A stretch of DNA of 64,000 nucleotides. It comes from Yoonia maritima. GTDB taxonomy: Bacteria; Pseudomonadota; Alphaproteobacteria; Rhodobacterales; Rhodobacteraceae. How positions within the stretch are numbered: the stretch's first letter is position 1; each line of letters begins with the position of its first letter. The stretch covers positions 1 through 64,000 of the forward strand of contig NZ_PVTP01000001.1 of assembly GCF_003003285.1 (NCBI RefSeq), in the 5' to 3' direction. The translations under genes were made by a program, and so were the position numbers. Below the pieces are notes generated by a model. That model made no database searches and was not told the DNA's origin. It saw nothing but the letters and a program-made list of their open reading frames with translations. Shown here in pieces: positions 26,903 through 35,165 of the stretch.

Positions 26903-26928
26903 CAAAATCGGCCAAATGGCCGATTTTG
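26903..26928 (-). terminator. terminator hairpin, probably the displaced terminator of tRNA-Ser
   Basis: CAAAATCGGCC (26903-26913) pairs perfectly with GGCCGATTTTG (26918-26928) around AAAT. Read on the minus strand the stem is followed by TTTATG. Joining the two 22-bp repeats in silico puts this hairpin about 19 nt past the 3' end of tRNA-Ser, the usual place for its terminator. Confidence 0.7.
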
Positions 26929-26938
26929 CGATTAAAAA

Positions 26939-26960
26939 TGAGTGGGTGGCGGAGGCTCAG
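26939..26960. repeat. island end repeat, tRNA-distal copy (att site)
   Basis: These 22 bases are identical to 40052-40073 and correspond to the last 14 bases of tRNA-Ser (acceptor 3' strand, discriminator, CCA) plus 8 bases beyond. The flanking bases differ on both sides, which fits a site-specific recombination core. Confidence 0.88.
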
Positions 26961-27261
26961 TCCGCCATTATGTTTATGTGTGACTCGTAGTGACTTGAAA
27001 ACAAACGAATAGTGAAGACTTAATGTTTTATTATGTATGCCACAATGTATATCAGTTATTTGGACTGCAGCATCTGTTTGTGCCACGTGGCGCTACAGGA
27101 ATTGTCTCCAAAAATTTGTTTGAAAAAGGTTGATCTGTCATGCTAACCGCTAATAAAGTCTTCAAGATAGGTGAATGTCTGACGTCAGCGCCTATGGGTG
27201 CAAATAGGGTCATTTGCTAAGAGAGTGTTTGTTGCTCATCGTAACCACCGAGGAGTGGACG
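26961..27261. other. non-coding left flank inside the island
   Basis: No gene is supported. The end nearest orfA probably includes the left terminus of the IS3-type element (around 27175-27240), but I could not define the terminal repeat because the right end of the element is lost. Confidence 0.4.
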
Positions 27262-27627
27262 ATGAGAAAGACAACGAAGAGCCCCGGCGAGAAGATCGTC
27301 AGAGACATCAAACGTGCTACCCGCAAACATTATTCATCCGAAGAGAAGATCCGCATCGTGCTGGATGGCCTTCGTGGCGAGGACAGCATCGCTGAACTGT
27401 GCAGCCGTGAAGGGATCTCGCAGGGCATCTATTACAAATGGTCCAAGGACTTCATGGAAGCTGGTAAAAAGCGTTTGGCCGGCGATACGGCGCGTGCAGC
27501 AAACACTGATGAGGTGAAGGAACTGCGCCGGGAGGCAAAGGATCTCAAAGAGGTGGTTGCAGAACAGACGCTCGAACTCCGTTTACTTAAAAAAAGCATG
27601 ACAGGCGATGGGGGCGACCACGAATGA
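27262..27627 (+). CDS. IS3-family transposase orfA
   Basis: This 121-aa helix-turn-helix protein (HTH_Tnp_1 type) carries HYSSEEKIRIVLDGLRGED, ISQGIYYKWSKDFMEAGKKR and a C-terminal leucine-rich coiled coil (LKEVVAEQTLELRLLKKS). ATG 27262 follows GAGGAG and is preferred to upstream in-frame starts. Its stop overlaps the orfB start in ATGA. It appears intact, but its partner is broken. Confidence 0.85.
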   Translation: MRKTTKSPGEKIVRDIKRATRKHYSSEEKIRIVLDGLRGEDSIAELCSREGISQGIYYKWSKDFMEAGKKRLAGDTARAANTDEVKELRREAKDLKEVVAEQTLELRLLKKSMTGDGGDHE

Positions 27628-28331
27628 GGTACCCTGCATCCGAAAAGTTAGAGATCATTCGTTTGGTCGAAGACAGCCATCTGTCTGCGAGTCTTACGCT
27701 GGCCAAACTGGGGATCCCTAGGACAACGTTCTACCGCTGGTATGATCGGTATCTGCAACGCGGTGAGGCCGGATTGCAGGACCAATCCCCTAAACCAACG
27801 CACGTCTGGAACCGTGTCCCAACGGAAGTGAAGAGCAAGGTCGTTCAGCTGGCGCTGCAGGAGACGGAGCTGTCACCACGTGAGCTGGCGGTGACGTTCA
27901 CTGATCAGGAGCGCTACTTTGTGTCGGAATCCACTGTGTACCGCGTACTGAAGGCTCATGATCTGATCACCAGCCCTGCCTTCATCGTCATCAAGGCAGC
28001 CAATGCGTTCAAAGACAAAACGACTGCGATCAATCAGCTTTGGCAGACGGACTTCACCTACATCAAGGTTCTAGGCTGGGGCTGGTTCTATCTCAGCACG
28101 GTCCTCGACGATTACAGCCGCTACATCGTCTTCTGAAAGCCCTGCACCAACATGCGGGCTGAAGAGGTGACGGATACACTGGACCTCGCGTTGCAGGCAT
28201 CTGGCTGCGATCAGGTGCATGTCGCCCACAAGCCGCGTCTGCTCAGTGACAACGGTTCAAGCTACGTCTCAGGGGATCTGGCCGAATGGTTGAAAGGGAA
28301 AGGCATGAAGCACTCTCGCGGTGCACCATAG
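27624..28331 (+). pseudogene. IS3-family transposase orfB, nonsense mutation and 3' truncation
   Basis: The frame opens with the helix-turn-helix and rve parts (WQTDFTYIKVLGWGWFYLS, first Asp). It is stopped by TGA at 28134-28136, where relatives have Trp. Beyond it the same frame continues recognisably (TNMRAEEVTDTLDLALQA, LLSDNGSSYVS with the second Asp) until TAG at 28329. There the homology ends before the catalytic Glu. Two independent lesions show the element is dead. Confidence 0.9.
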
Positions 28332-28724
28332 TCTTCAAGCGCTAGCCTTTGTGAATGCATGTTGTCATGAGTATCAGCTTGGCGCTCGGTTGATACTCTC
28401 ACAAAGCCGACAAATCCCTTCGGCTTCTTTTGCTTTTGCATCCTTGTTGTACCCTGTTTGTGTGTTTGATCTATGGTTTGTTAATGGTGTCATATGCGGT
28501 ATTTGTTTATTGATAACAATAAGTAAGTTAGTTGTTGTGGGGGTGTTGAGAGCTTAAGCTTGAAACATCCTTTTGGGGTGGATTGAAGCTGTAGTTTGAC
28601 TCTGTAATGCCAATAGCAATGCGGGCGGCATAATCATCACTGCGCCGGACGACGAACGTGGTTTTCTGGCTAAAATCGCGGGCGCAGCCTTGCAGTATGT
28701 TCATTTTTTGTTCTAATTGACTTT
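28332..28724. other. island region without a recognised gene
   Basis: No complete gene is seen. The stretch 28620-28715 can be read as a short peptide-like frame (GGIIITAPDDERGFLAKIAG) ending in TAA, which may be the tail of a lost gene. I do not recognise it. Confidence 0.35.
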
Positions 28725-29054
28725 ATGCCAGCCGGACACCCGCCAATCAGAGCACATCCTGCCAAGCCGTTCCGCACTTTGCGTGATGCGGCCGTCAGCG
28801 GTGAGGTTGTTTTGATACGTTGCGGACTATGTCGACGTGGTGCGACGTTCTTAGCGTCCGACCTTATTCAGGTCGTTGATCCTATGCATCCGGTTCATCT
28901 GCCGCCATTTGGCTGTTCGAAATGCGGGACAACTGAATATATCGATATTAGAATGGCCACACCACAATCGAAGGACGTTGGCCTAATGCAGGTTCGGCGA
29001 TTGGTGGGGAGCAAGAAGGTCTGGCTTTGGCAGGACAAGGTTTTGGGGGAATAG
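28725..29054 (+). CDS. small zinc-ribbon-like protein of unknown function
   Basis: This 109-aa protein has two CxxC pairs, RCGLCRRGA and GCSKCGTTE, about 30 residues apart, as in a zinc ribbon. The rest (VRRLVGSKKVWLWQ) is not recognised. It ends 2 bp before the ATG of the SRAP peptidase, so the two are co-transcribed and probably translationally coupled. A DNA-related role alongside the SRAP protein is possible but unproven. The ATG start has no strong ribosome binding site. Confidence 0.6.
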   Translation: MPAGHPPIRAHPAKPFRTLRDAAVSGEVVLIRCGLCRRGATFLASDLIQVVDPMHPVHLPPFGCSKCGTTEYIDIRMATPQSKDVGLMQVRRLVGSKKVWLWQDKVLGE

Positions 29055-29056
29055 GA

Positions 29057-29731
29057 ATGTGTAACCTCTATTCAAGCACCACTGCCGTTGAGGCGATGCG
29101 CCAGATGTTCGACGTTAAACCCGCCAACAGTCATCTGGGCAACGCGGAACCTCGGACTGCAGTCTGGCCAAAGTACCCAGCCCCAGTCGTTCGCCTGACC
29201 CCGACGGGCGAGCGTGAACTCGTCGAAATGAATTGGGGCTTTCTGACCATGAACATCAGCAAGAAAACGGGGAAGGAACTGAAACCCGCAGCATGGAACA
29301 ATGCGCGGGCCGATAAGGTGAACAGCAGCGGTCTTTGGAAAGAGAGCTTTCAGTTGCGGCGGTGCCTTGTTCCGGCATCGAGTTTTCGTGAAGCCAAGGG
29401 ACAGCGGCCAGCGACAGACTATTGGTTTGCACTCAAAGGCGATGAACCACGTCCGCCATTTGCCATGGCTGGTCTATGGCAGCAGGTTCCAGCATCTCTT
29501 CGTCGCGACGATAGCAGTGACCTGACACACACAATCATCACCACCAGCGCCAACGAGATTGTACGTCCGGTCCATCCCGACCGCATGCCGGTCATCTTGC
29601 ACGCAAAGGACTATGAAACATGGCTCACAGGGTCACCAGACCAGGCTCAGTCGCTGCTCCAACACTTTCCGTCTGAACTTATGACAATCGTGCAGCACGG
29701 GACTGGCGTGTTGGTTGATACTGGAACATGA
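29057..29731 (+). CDS. SOS response-associated peptidase (SRAP / YedK-HMCES family)
   Basis: The 224-aa protein begins MCNLYS. In this family Met is removed and Cys2 forms a stable thiazolidine crosslink with abasic sites in single-stranded DNA, shielding them. Also visible are the Asn next to Cys2, the FREAKG segment with the active-site Glu, and VHPDRMPVIL with the conserved His. The start must be ATG 29057, because any longer N-terminus would bury the catalytic Cys; GGGGGA and AGGA lie just upstream. It is cargo of the genomic island, paired with the zinc-ribbon protein upstream. Confidence 0.95.
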   Translation: MCNLYSSTTAVEAMRQMFDVKPANSHLGNAEPRTAVWPKYPAPVVRLTPTGERELVEMNWGFLTMNISKKTGKELKPAAWNNARADKVNSSGLWKESFQLRRCLVPASSFREAKGQRPATDYWFALKGDEPRPPFAMAGLWQQVPASLRRDDSSDLTHTIITTSANEIVRPVHPDRMPVILHAKDYETWLTGSPDQAQSLLQHFPSELMTIVQHGTGVLVDTGT

Positions 29732-29928
29732 TTAACGTGGGTTAGGCTACGATCAAGGAATAGTTTTTCAACACAATGGGCGGATTCCGGTCATTCGCTG
29801 CAGGTGCTAATTGCCCGGCACGCTGCCTGCAAAGCTGCTGTTCGCTACACTCAGAACAGCGCTCCACAGGATAGGAAGATGAGTAATCCATTGGGAATGA
29901 AATGTCACAAGATTGCGCATCGAATTTG

Positions 29929-30624
29929 TTAGTTTATTCGCTTCGGATCTTTGACCTCTTGCAGAAGAACTCCCTCGAGCTCTTCTAGAGCAAATCGAAG
30001 ATCAGATATCGCCTCTCGAATTTCACCGTGCGGGTCGTTTTGATCATCTCCCTTTTCCTTATCGTACACTACAACCTTCAAGACACTTAGAAAGCGTGTT
30101 TCTTCGTCTGGATCGGCAATGTCGGCAACCTCGGCAAGCTGGTCTTGGTCGATATCGAGCTCTGCCACGACTTCCTTGATCAACATGGAGGCCAAACATG
30201 TAGCATGGTGCTTCAGTTTTCTGGCCAAGCTGAGTTTATCCTCATTGGGACCATTCGGCGGTTCGAACGGCGTCCGGATTTGGAACACTGGATCACCAGT
30301 GGATAGCTGTAGCTCCATGGCAGAAAGTGCTTTTTCATATCGTTGCATTGGATTTCTGCCAAGGTAGTGGCGTCGTTCCCGCCAAAGCTTCAAGATCAGA
30401 TCAGCAGTGTCTTGTTTGAGTGTTCCATCTTCCTCAGAGGTGATCATCTGCTCCGACAAGTAAGCAGCCATCCACTTTGCTGTTATGTCACGGTCATCCA
30501 GTTCACTGATGAGCTTACGCCCAAGCTCCTCTATCGCCTGATCTCGTTTCGTACGTTCCGTCGCGACCGAGCCGGATGACTTCGACTCTCTTTTGTGCGA
30601 CTCGTTTTCTTCTGTTTTGGCCAT
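29929..30624 (-). CDS. hypothetical protein, charged and helical
   Basis: I do not recognise this 231-aa protein. It is rich in Lys, Glu and Asp, has a low-complexity N-terminus (KTEENESHKRESKSSGS), no signal peptide or membrane segment, and predicted helices throughout (RKLISELDDRDITAKWMAAYL, LRFALEELEGVLLQEV). ATG 30622-30624 follows GGGAGCG. A perfect palindrome TTGAACGTTCAA (30637-30648) just upstream may be an operator. It stands alone between the SRAP gene and a gene-poor stretch of the island. A defence or DNA-handling role could be guessed from its island setting, but nothing in the sequence shows it. Confidence 0.55.
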   Translation of the reverse strand: MAKTEENESHKRESKSSGSVATERTKRDQAIEELGRKLISELDDRDITAKWMAAYLSEQMITSEEDGTLKQDTADLILKLWRERRHYLGRNPMQRYEKALSAMELQLSTGDPVFQIRTPFEPPNGPNEDKLSLARKLKHHATCLASMLIKEVVAELDIDQDQLAEVADIADPDEETRFLSVLKVVVYDKEKGDDQNDPHGEIREAISDLRFALEELEGVLLQEVKDPKRIN

Positions 30625-31264
30625 AGTCGCTCCCAATTGAACGTTCAAAATTCACAGTTGCTATTAAATCGCATTCAAGTTCATCCATGCATTTTCGCAG
30701 GCTATGTTTGGTGATGCACAATCGATATCCGTCGATAAAGGAATATGATCTATGCCGCATAGACCTTTCGCTGTCGTTCGGAGTAGTGCTCCAAGTACGG
30801 TAGCGCAAATCTGTGATCCCATTTTCTGCAACACCCCACGACTGAGATGACAAAGCGCCAGCTGAAATTTGAAGGGCATCCAAAAGCGCGCTTGAAGGGG
30901 CAGCTTGAATACCTCGTGCGTCAACGGGAAAACGGAGATCCGGAGGCTCAAAGACTAGTTAATCATGCCTTCTGAGAGTTGGCATTGTCCACATTATGGG
31001 ACGTCCGCTTTGGGGAAGCCGCGTCGCAGCAACTCTGGACGTGACGAGTGACCGCTACGGGCCGTTCTTAAAAGGGGGTGGCGGGACCCAATTGGCAAAA
31101 TGCTGCGACCGATCTGATGGCGGCAGTGAGCCCAAAGCTACAGATGCTGCAAGACGCATGAATGTCGGCTTTGCACTGCCTAGGGTCCAGTGTGCCGTTA
31201 AGGGTCCGTCGCATTCGAAAGCGAATATTGGAAGAGGTCATTCAAGCCCCCCTTGGTACACTAT
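30625..31264. other. gene-poor island region with a possible small ORF
   Basis: No gene is firmly supported. A 42-codon frame at 30847-30975 on the plus strand (starting MTKRQLKFEGHPKARLKG) has protein-like composition but no ribosome binding site. It may be a small protein or the tail of a lost gene. The sequence 31003-31030 is a diverged repeat of 34021-34048. Confidence 0.35.
31003..31030 (+). repeat. dispersed 28-bp intergenic repeat, copy 1
   Basis: The core GCTTTGGGGAAGCCGCGTCG matches 34021-34048 at 24 of 28 positions, and part of it (GTCGGCTTT) recurs near 31162. All copies are in non-coding parts of the island. Confidence 0.4.
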
Positions 31265-31618
31265 CTAGCTTTGCTCAGATTCCCACCATTCGTGCATGGC
31301 GTGGAACATTTTTGTCAGCGCAATGGCGCGAGGCGTCGCGGTGTATTCGACCCGTGGTGGCACTTCGGCATAGATTTTGCGCGATACCAATCCATCCCGC
31401 TCGAGCGCGCGTAACTGATTGGTCAACATGGTCTGTGTTACCCCGTCAATCAGACGACGCAACTCATTAAAGCGCTTGGTTCCTTGGAAAATCAGGATCT
31501 GGAGTACGATCAGCTTCCATTTGCCACCAATCAATTGAGCGATGTCCGGCATCGGACAAAGGGCTGATGGTTCATCACCACGCACAGCGTTCTCTGCGTC
31601 TTTTCTGTCAAGCGCCAT
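31265..31618 (-). CDS. HxlR-family winged-helix regulator
   Basis: This 117-aa protein has the HxlR signature: CPMPDIAQLIGGKWKLIVL, then FNELRRLIDGVTQTMLTNQL, LERDGLVSRKIYAEVPPRVEY and ALTKMFHAMHEW. The family senses electrophiles or oxidants in many bacteria, often through the N-terminal Cys, which is present here (Cys before PMPD). ATG 31616-31618 with AAGGAG upstream replaces the longer frame to 31693. It is divergent from the GST/DUF899/DUF2182 genes and probably controls them. Confidence 0.9.
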   Translation of the reverse strand: MALDRKDAENAVRGDEPSALCPMPDIAQLIGGKWKLIVLQILIFQGTKRFNELRRLIDGVTQTMLTNQLRALERDGLVSRKIYAEVPPRVEYTATPRAIALTKMFHAMHEWWESEQS

Positions 31619-31731
31619 TGAGGTCTCCTTATCCAATAGTATCATTTTCCGCACTATATACGAAAATTCTGCCTTCTTGTGCTTTAATACCATAGAGTTA
31701 ATTCTCTCCTAAGCAAACAGGAGAGAGAAAA

Positions 31732-32442
31732 ATGTCGCTTGTTTTACATTTGTTCAGCGGTGCGCCAACAGGATGGCGCGTGCATCTGGGTCTGACGTTC
31801 AAGAACCTAGCCGCCGACATTCGCAGACTCAGTAACGATGACAAAGACCAGCTTCGTCCAGAGTTTTTGGCCATTAGTCCGCGTGCCAAGGCCCCTGTAT
31901 TGGAAACCGAAACTGGTGTTGTGCGGGATTCGATCGCAATCCTAGCTTGGCTCGATCGTGCGTATCCAGAAAACCCGCTCTTTGGCTCAACCCCCGCGCA
32001 AGCGAGTGAAATTTGGCAGATAACAATGGAGTGTTGCGAATACTTGCGCGCGGCAAACCACCAGCTTTTATCGCGGGTTTTCCCAAGTGACGGATCGGTG
32101 CCAAGCGAGGGTAGCACCGAGCGGGACGCGCTCCAACTGGGTGCGAAAATGGCCCATGCTGAATGTAGATACCTCGAAGATATCTTGTCGGACGGACGTC
32201 TCTATCTTGGCGGTGATGTACCGAGTGCCGCTGATGCGGTCGCGTTTCCAGAAATTCGACTGCTTCAACGCGGCGTTGAAACAAAACACGCACTGATGTC
32301 GGCTTTTGGATTTGGGAACCCTCCAGAGACCTACCCTCACACAGCCTCCTGGAAGGCTCGTCTGAATGAGGATCCCCGTATCGCCGCCACCCTGCCACCT
32401 CACTGGGGTGAAACGCCTCAATCAACCAAGCCCGCTGCCTAA
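31732..32442 (+). CDS. glutathione S-transferase family protein
   Basis: This 236-aa protein has an N-terminal thioredoxin-fold domain (LHLFSGAPTGWRVHLGL, then KAPVLETETGVVRDSIAIL with the cis-Pro and the glutathione-binding DS pair) and a helical C-terminal domain (FLGG-like YLGGDVPSAADAVAFPE). It probably conjugates glutathione to electrophiles or acts as a thiol peroxidase; the substrate is unknown. It is first in an apparent operon with DUF899 and DUF2182 genes and divergent from an HxlR regulator, which fits a stress-detoxification unit. Confidence 0.88.
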   Translation: MSLVLHLFSGAPTGWRVHLGLTFKNLAADIRRLSNDDKDQLRPEFLAISPRAKAPVLETETGVVRDSIAILAWLDRAYPENPLFGSTPAQASEIWQITMECCEYLRAANHQLLSRVFPSDGSVPSEGSTERDALQLGAKMAHAECRYLEDILSDGRLYLGGDVPSAADAVAFPEIRLLQRGVETKHALMSAFGFGNPPETYPHTASWKARLNEDPRIAATLPPHWGETPQSTKPAA

Positions 32443-32460
32443 CCAATGGAGACTAATTCT

Positions 32461-33165
32461 ATGACCCACCCAAACACTGTAACCCGCGCTGAGTGGCTCG
32501 AAGCCCGCCGGGCACTGCTGGAGCAAGAAAAAGCGCATACCAAACAAAAGGACGAAATCACAAAAGCACGCATGGCACTACCCAGAGTGCTGTTGGAAAA
32601 AGAGTACGTCTTTGAGACAGAGGGCGGAGAAGTGCAGCTGGCTGATCTGTTCAAAAGCCGAAGCCAACTGATCGTCTACCACTTTATGTATGGACCCGAA
32701 TGGAAAGCTGGTTGCGTCAGTTGCTCCTTTTGGGCCGACAGCTTCAACGGCCTCGCCCCGCATTTGGCAGAACGCGACACGGCATTTGTCGCGGTTTCGA
32801 GCGCGCCTATGTCGATGATTACCTCTTTCAAGAAACGCATGGGTTGGGACTTTGAATGGGTGTCTTCGCGGCCAAACACATTTAATGCGGATTTCAATGT
32901 GGGATTCTATCCAGATCGACCCGATGACTCTCCCATGATGTACAACTTCAAAGAAATTGAAGCTGCTCAAATGGACGAAATGCATGGCACAAGCGTTTTC
33001 GCAAAAGGCGGCGACGGTTCAATCTATCACACCTATTCGACCTACGGCCGTGGACTAGACATCACCAATGCTGCCTATGCTTACCTCGACATGACACCCG
33101 CTGGTCGAAATGAACCATCCAGTGGTAACCCGATGGCTTGGGTGAAACACCATGATGCATACTAA
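32461..33165 (+). CDS. DUF899 thioredoxin-like protein
   Basis: This 234-aa protein matches the DUF899 family, a thioredoxin-fold group. The marks are YHFMYGPEWKAGCVSCSFWAD with a CxxC (CVSC), SSAPMSMITSFKKRMGW, FNADFNVGFYP and YHTYSTYGRGLD. A redox role is likely from the fold and the CxxC, but the substrate is unknown. ATG 32461 has GGAG upstream; ATG 32446 is a possible longer start. It overlaps the DUF2182 gene by 14 bp. Confidence 0.88.
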   Translation: MTHPNTVTRAEWLEARRALLEQEKAHTKQKDEITKARMALPRVLLEKEYVFETEGGEVQLADLFKSRSQLIVYHFMYGPEWKAGCVSCSFWADSFNGLAPHLAERDTAFVAVSSAPMSMITSFKKRMGWDFEWVSSRPNTFNADFNVGFYPDRPDDSPMMYNFKEIEAAQMDEMHGTSVFAKGGDGSIYHTYSTYGRGLDITNAAYAYLDMTPAGRNEPSSGNPMAWVKHHDAY

Positions 33166-33877
33166 AGCCAGGCAACCGCCTGAGTTGGCAGCCCTCATAT
33201 TTCCAACGCTTCTGGCCTGCTTCTGCTGGACTTATGTTCTGGCAGGAGCAGGCACAGGAATGAGCATTTGGGCAATGAGCACTCTGCAGTTGCCTCCGCC
33301 TATAGATATTCCACGCATGGCAACAAACTGGTCGACTCAATATGTGCTGATTGTAGTTGGAATGTGGTGGTCGATGATGATTGCCATGATGCTGCCGGGA
33401 GCAATGATCCATGTTCATTCGCGGAGATTTCCAGCCGGGCCGTCAACGCGGTTCTTTTTCCAATACGCCCTAATCTGGCTGGTATTCAGCTTTGCCGCGA
33501 CGGGCCTTCAGTTCGCTCTGGAACAGCTTGGGCTGTTTCATGGAATGAAGATGTGGAGCATCAATGGGAACCTTTCAGTTGTTTTTCTGACTGCTGCGGG
33601 CGTTTATCAATTCCTACCGATGAAACGGACTGCACTAGCCAAATGTAGCTCGAACGGCAATGACGTCTCAGAGGCTATGTCAGGCTGGTACTTCGGCACT
33701 CATTGTCTGATGGCCTCTGCGCCGCTGATGTTGTTGCTCTATGTCGGGGGGGCGATGAACATATTTTGGATTTTTGGCCTGTCGGTTGTTGTTACGATCG
33801 AAAAATGGCGGCCACGGGCCCCAGCGTTTTCCAACTTTTTCGGTGTGACATGCTTTCTAATGGCGGCTTACATCTGA
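33152..33877 (+). CDS. DUF2182 predicted integral membrane protein
   Basis: This 241-aa protein has about five to six transmembrane segments and the DUF2182 hallmark MWWSMMIAMMLPGAMIHVH, with the later FLPMKRTALAKCSS motif. The family is annotated as a predicted metal-binding membrane protein of unknown role and often lies beside DUF899 or DUF1326 genes. Two tandem ATG codons offer starts at 33152 and 33155. It is the last gene of the GST/DUF899 group. Confidence 0.88.
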   Translation: MMHTKARQPPELAALIFPTLLACFCWTYVLAGAGTGMSIWAMSTLQLPPPIDIPRMATNWSTQYVLIVVGMWWSMMIAMMLPGAMIHVHSRRFPAGPSTRFFFQYALIWLVFSFAATGLQFALEQLGLFHGMKMWSINGNLSVVFLTAAGVYQFLPMKRTALAKCSSNGNDVSEAMSGWYFGTHCLMASAPLMLLLYVGGAMNIFWIFGLSVVVTIEKWRPRAPAFSNFFGVTCFLMAAYI

Positions 33878-34427
33878 GATTAAGGCTGCCAAAACCGGTC
33901 TCAACTGCACGATGGATATGCAGAAGTTGCAAAGCGGACCTCTGGAAAGTGATGTTGATAGTCGGGTTTGTCCGTATAGCTGACCTCGGGCGTATCAGAA
34001 TGTTGTGCTCATTCGCCAATGTCGGCTTTCGGGAAGCTGCATCGCAGCGTCGATAGTCACGGCCAATGTCAGCGAAGGGCCGGAAGCGGCACTCGACATG
34101 AAGGGCGGATTACGGACGTTCGCTGCGGTTGCGAAAGTTTGTTTCTTCAGACAGTGAAGCAGACCTAAGGCTGCATGTAGTTCGATCAACCGCAGAGAAC
34201 GGCGGCAAAGAGGCCTCTTCAACGAATGCTGTTCGTTGCACCAAAGGCTGCTATCTTTATGTTTGGGTAAGTTTCTGCTCTCGGAAAAGTCACATGACAT
34301 GTGTCTCTTGCGGCCGACCACTCTGGCCGCACATAGACCCACGGGGCGGGCATTGCCACAACGCCGCAAATCATCGCGACGCATCAAACCTGCCCGATAT
34401 AAATCGAAGTCAGACCCAGCGGTGCCT
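33878..34427. other. gene-poor island region
   Basis: No gene is supported. It holds the second copy of the 28-bp repeat (34021-34048) and a short inverted repeat TGCGGCC/GGCCGCA (34309-34331). It may be the remains of older cargo. Confidence 0.4.
34021..34048 (+). repeat. dispersed 28-bp intergenic repeat, copy 2
   Basis: It matches 31003-31030 with four substitutions over 28 bases. The core reads GCTTTCGGGAAGCTGCATCG. Confidence 0.4.
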
Positions 34428-35108
34428 TCAATTCAGTCGCCCTGCCGCGACTATTGAAACCAGCGCATCGACGTGGAGTTCGATGACGTCAATGGCCCTA
34501 AATCCAGGCGTTTGATTGTCGAATGCCAATCCCAGATCCGTTCCTGCAAGCAACACAGCGTCTGCCTGTTGGTCGTCGATCATTGCCTGCCCCGCTTCGA
34601 AAAACAACATGCGTTGTTCCTCACTGCAAATGCCAGTTTCCGCCATTTTCATGTAGGCGCTCCAAACACTCTCAAACTGATCTTGGGGCACAACAACCTC
34701 AACGGTTTTTAATAGGCCAAAGAGATTGGTTTCAAGGGTGGTTCGACTTCCCAGAATGCCTAAGGTTTTTATCCCGTTATCATGGCAATACGTCTCGATG
34801 ATGCCCGTGCCGTCCATCAGCGTCATGGGTGATATGGCCTGCGTTTCTTCAAAGCAGAAATGTCCGGTAATGGCGGTGATCAATGCGATATCACTGCCTG
34901 CGCCAGCGAGGCGATCAAGGTGCGTCGCGAAGACCTCTGCCTGCTCTGCTCGCTGATCTTCGGCTGCTCGCTGCAGCAAAGCGTTCATATCAGCATGTTC
35001 AATCGTCAGTGACAGCAGCAATTCTGCCTTTTTGAATGCTGCAATCAACCGAGTGTAGTAGGATATCGTAGCAGCTGGTCCGAGGCCGCCGATGAGTCCG
35101 ATATGCAT
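34428..35108 (-). CDS. Asp/Glu racemase-like protein with an altered second active site
   Basis: This 226-aa protein has the aspartate/glutamate racemase fold: MHIGLIGGLGPAATISYY at the N-terminus and a C-terminal ADAVLLAGTDLGLAF. In PLP-independent racemases two Cys act as acid and base. The N-half has a Cys in ITAITGHFCFEE but not in the usual CNT context, and the C-half has LAGTD where GCTE/GCTD is usual, so the second Cys is missing. It may be a one-base lyase or decarboxylase relative, or an inactive enzyme. It is a single gene next to the TetR gene on the same strand. Confidence 0.8.
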   Translation of the reverse strand: MHIGLIGGLGPAATISYYTRLIAAFKKAELLLSLTIEHADMNALLQRAAEDQRAEQAEVFATHLDRLAGAGSDIALITAITGHFCFEETQAISPMTLMDGTGIIETYCHDNGIKTLGILGSRTTLETNLFGLLKTVEVVVPQDQFESVWSAYMKMAETGICSEEQRMLFFEAGQAMIDDQQADAVLLAGTDLGLAFDNQTPGFRAIDVIELHVDALVSIVAAGRLN

Positions 35109-35165
35109 GTTTCAATCTCCAAGTCTAAAAGCAGTTTCGGCGTGCCGTGCTCTGGTTGGCGTGCT

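Noticed and set aside
26939..26960. Second tRNA-Ser gene at the left island border
   Set aside because: Only the last 14 tRNA bases are present; it is an att duplicate, not a gene.
28321..28557. 78-codon hydrophobic frame after the broken transposase
   Set aside because: It starts inside the transposase remnant, has no ribosome binding site and no recognisable family.
30664..30951. 95-codon minus-strand frame in the gene-poor island region
   Set aside because: Its composition is not protein-like and there is no start signal; another frame over part of it is more plausible but also weak.
34129..34515. 128-codon plus-strand frame overlapping the end of the racemase-like gene
   Set aside because: It is antisense to a recognised family member at its end and has no family match or start signal.
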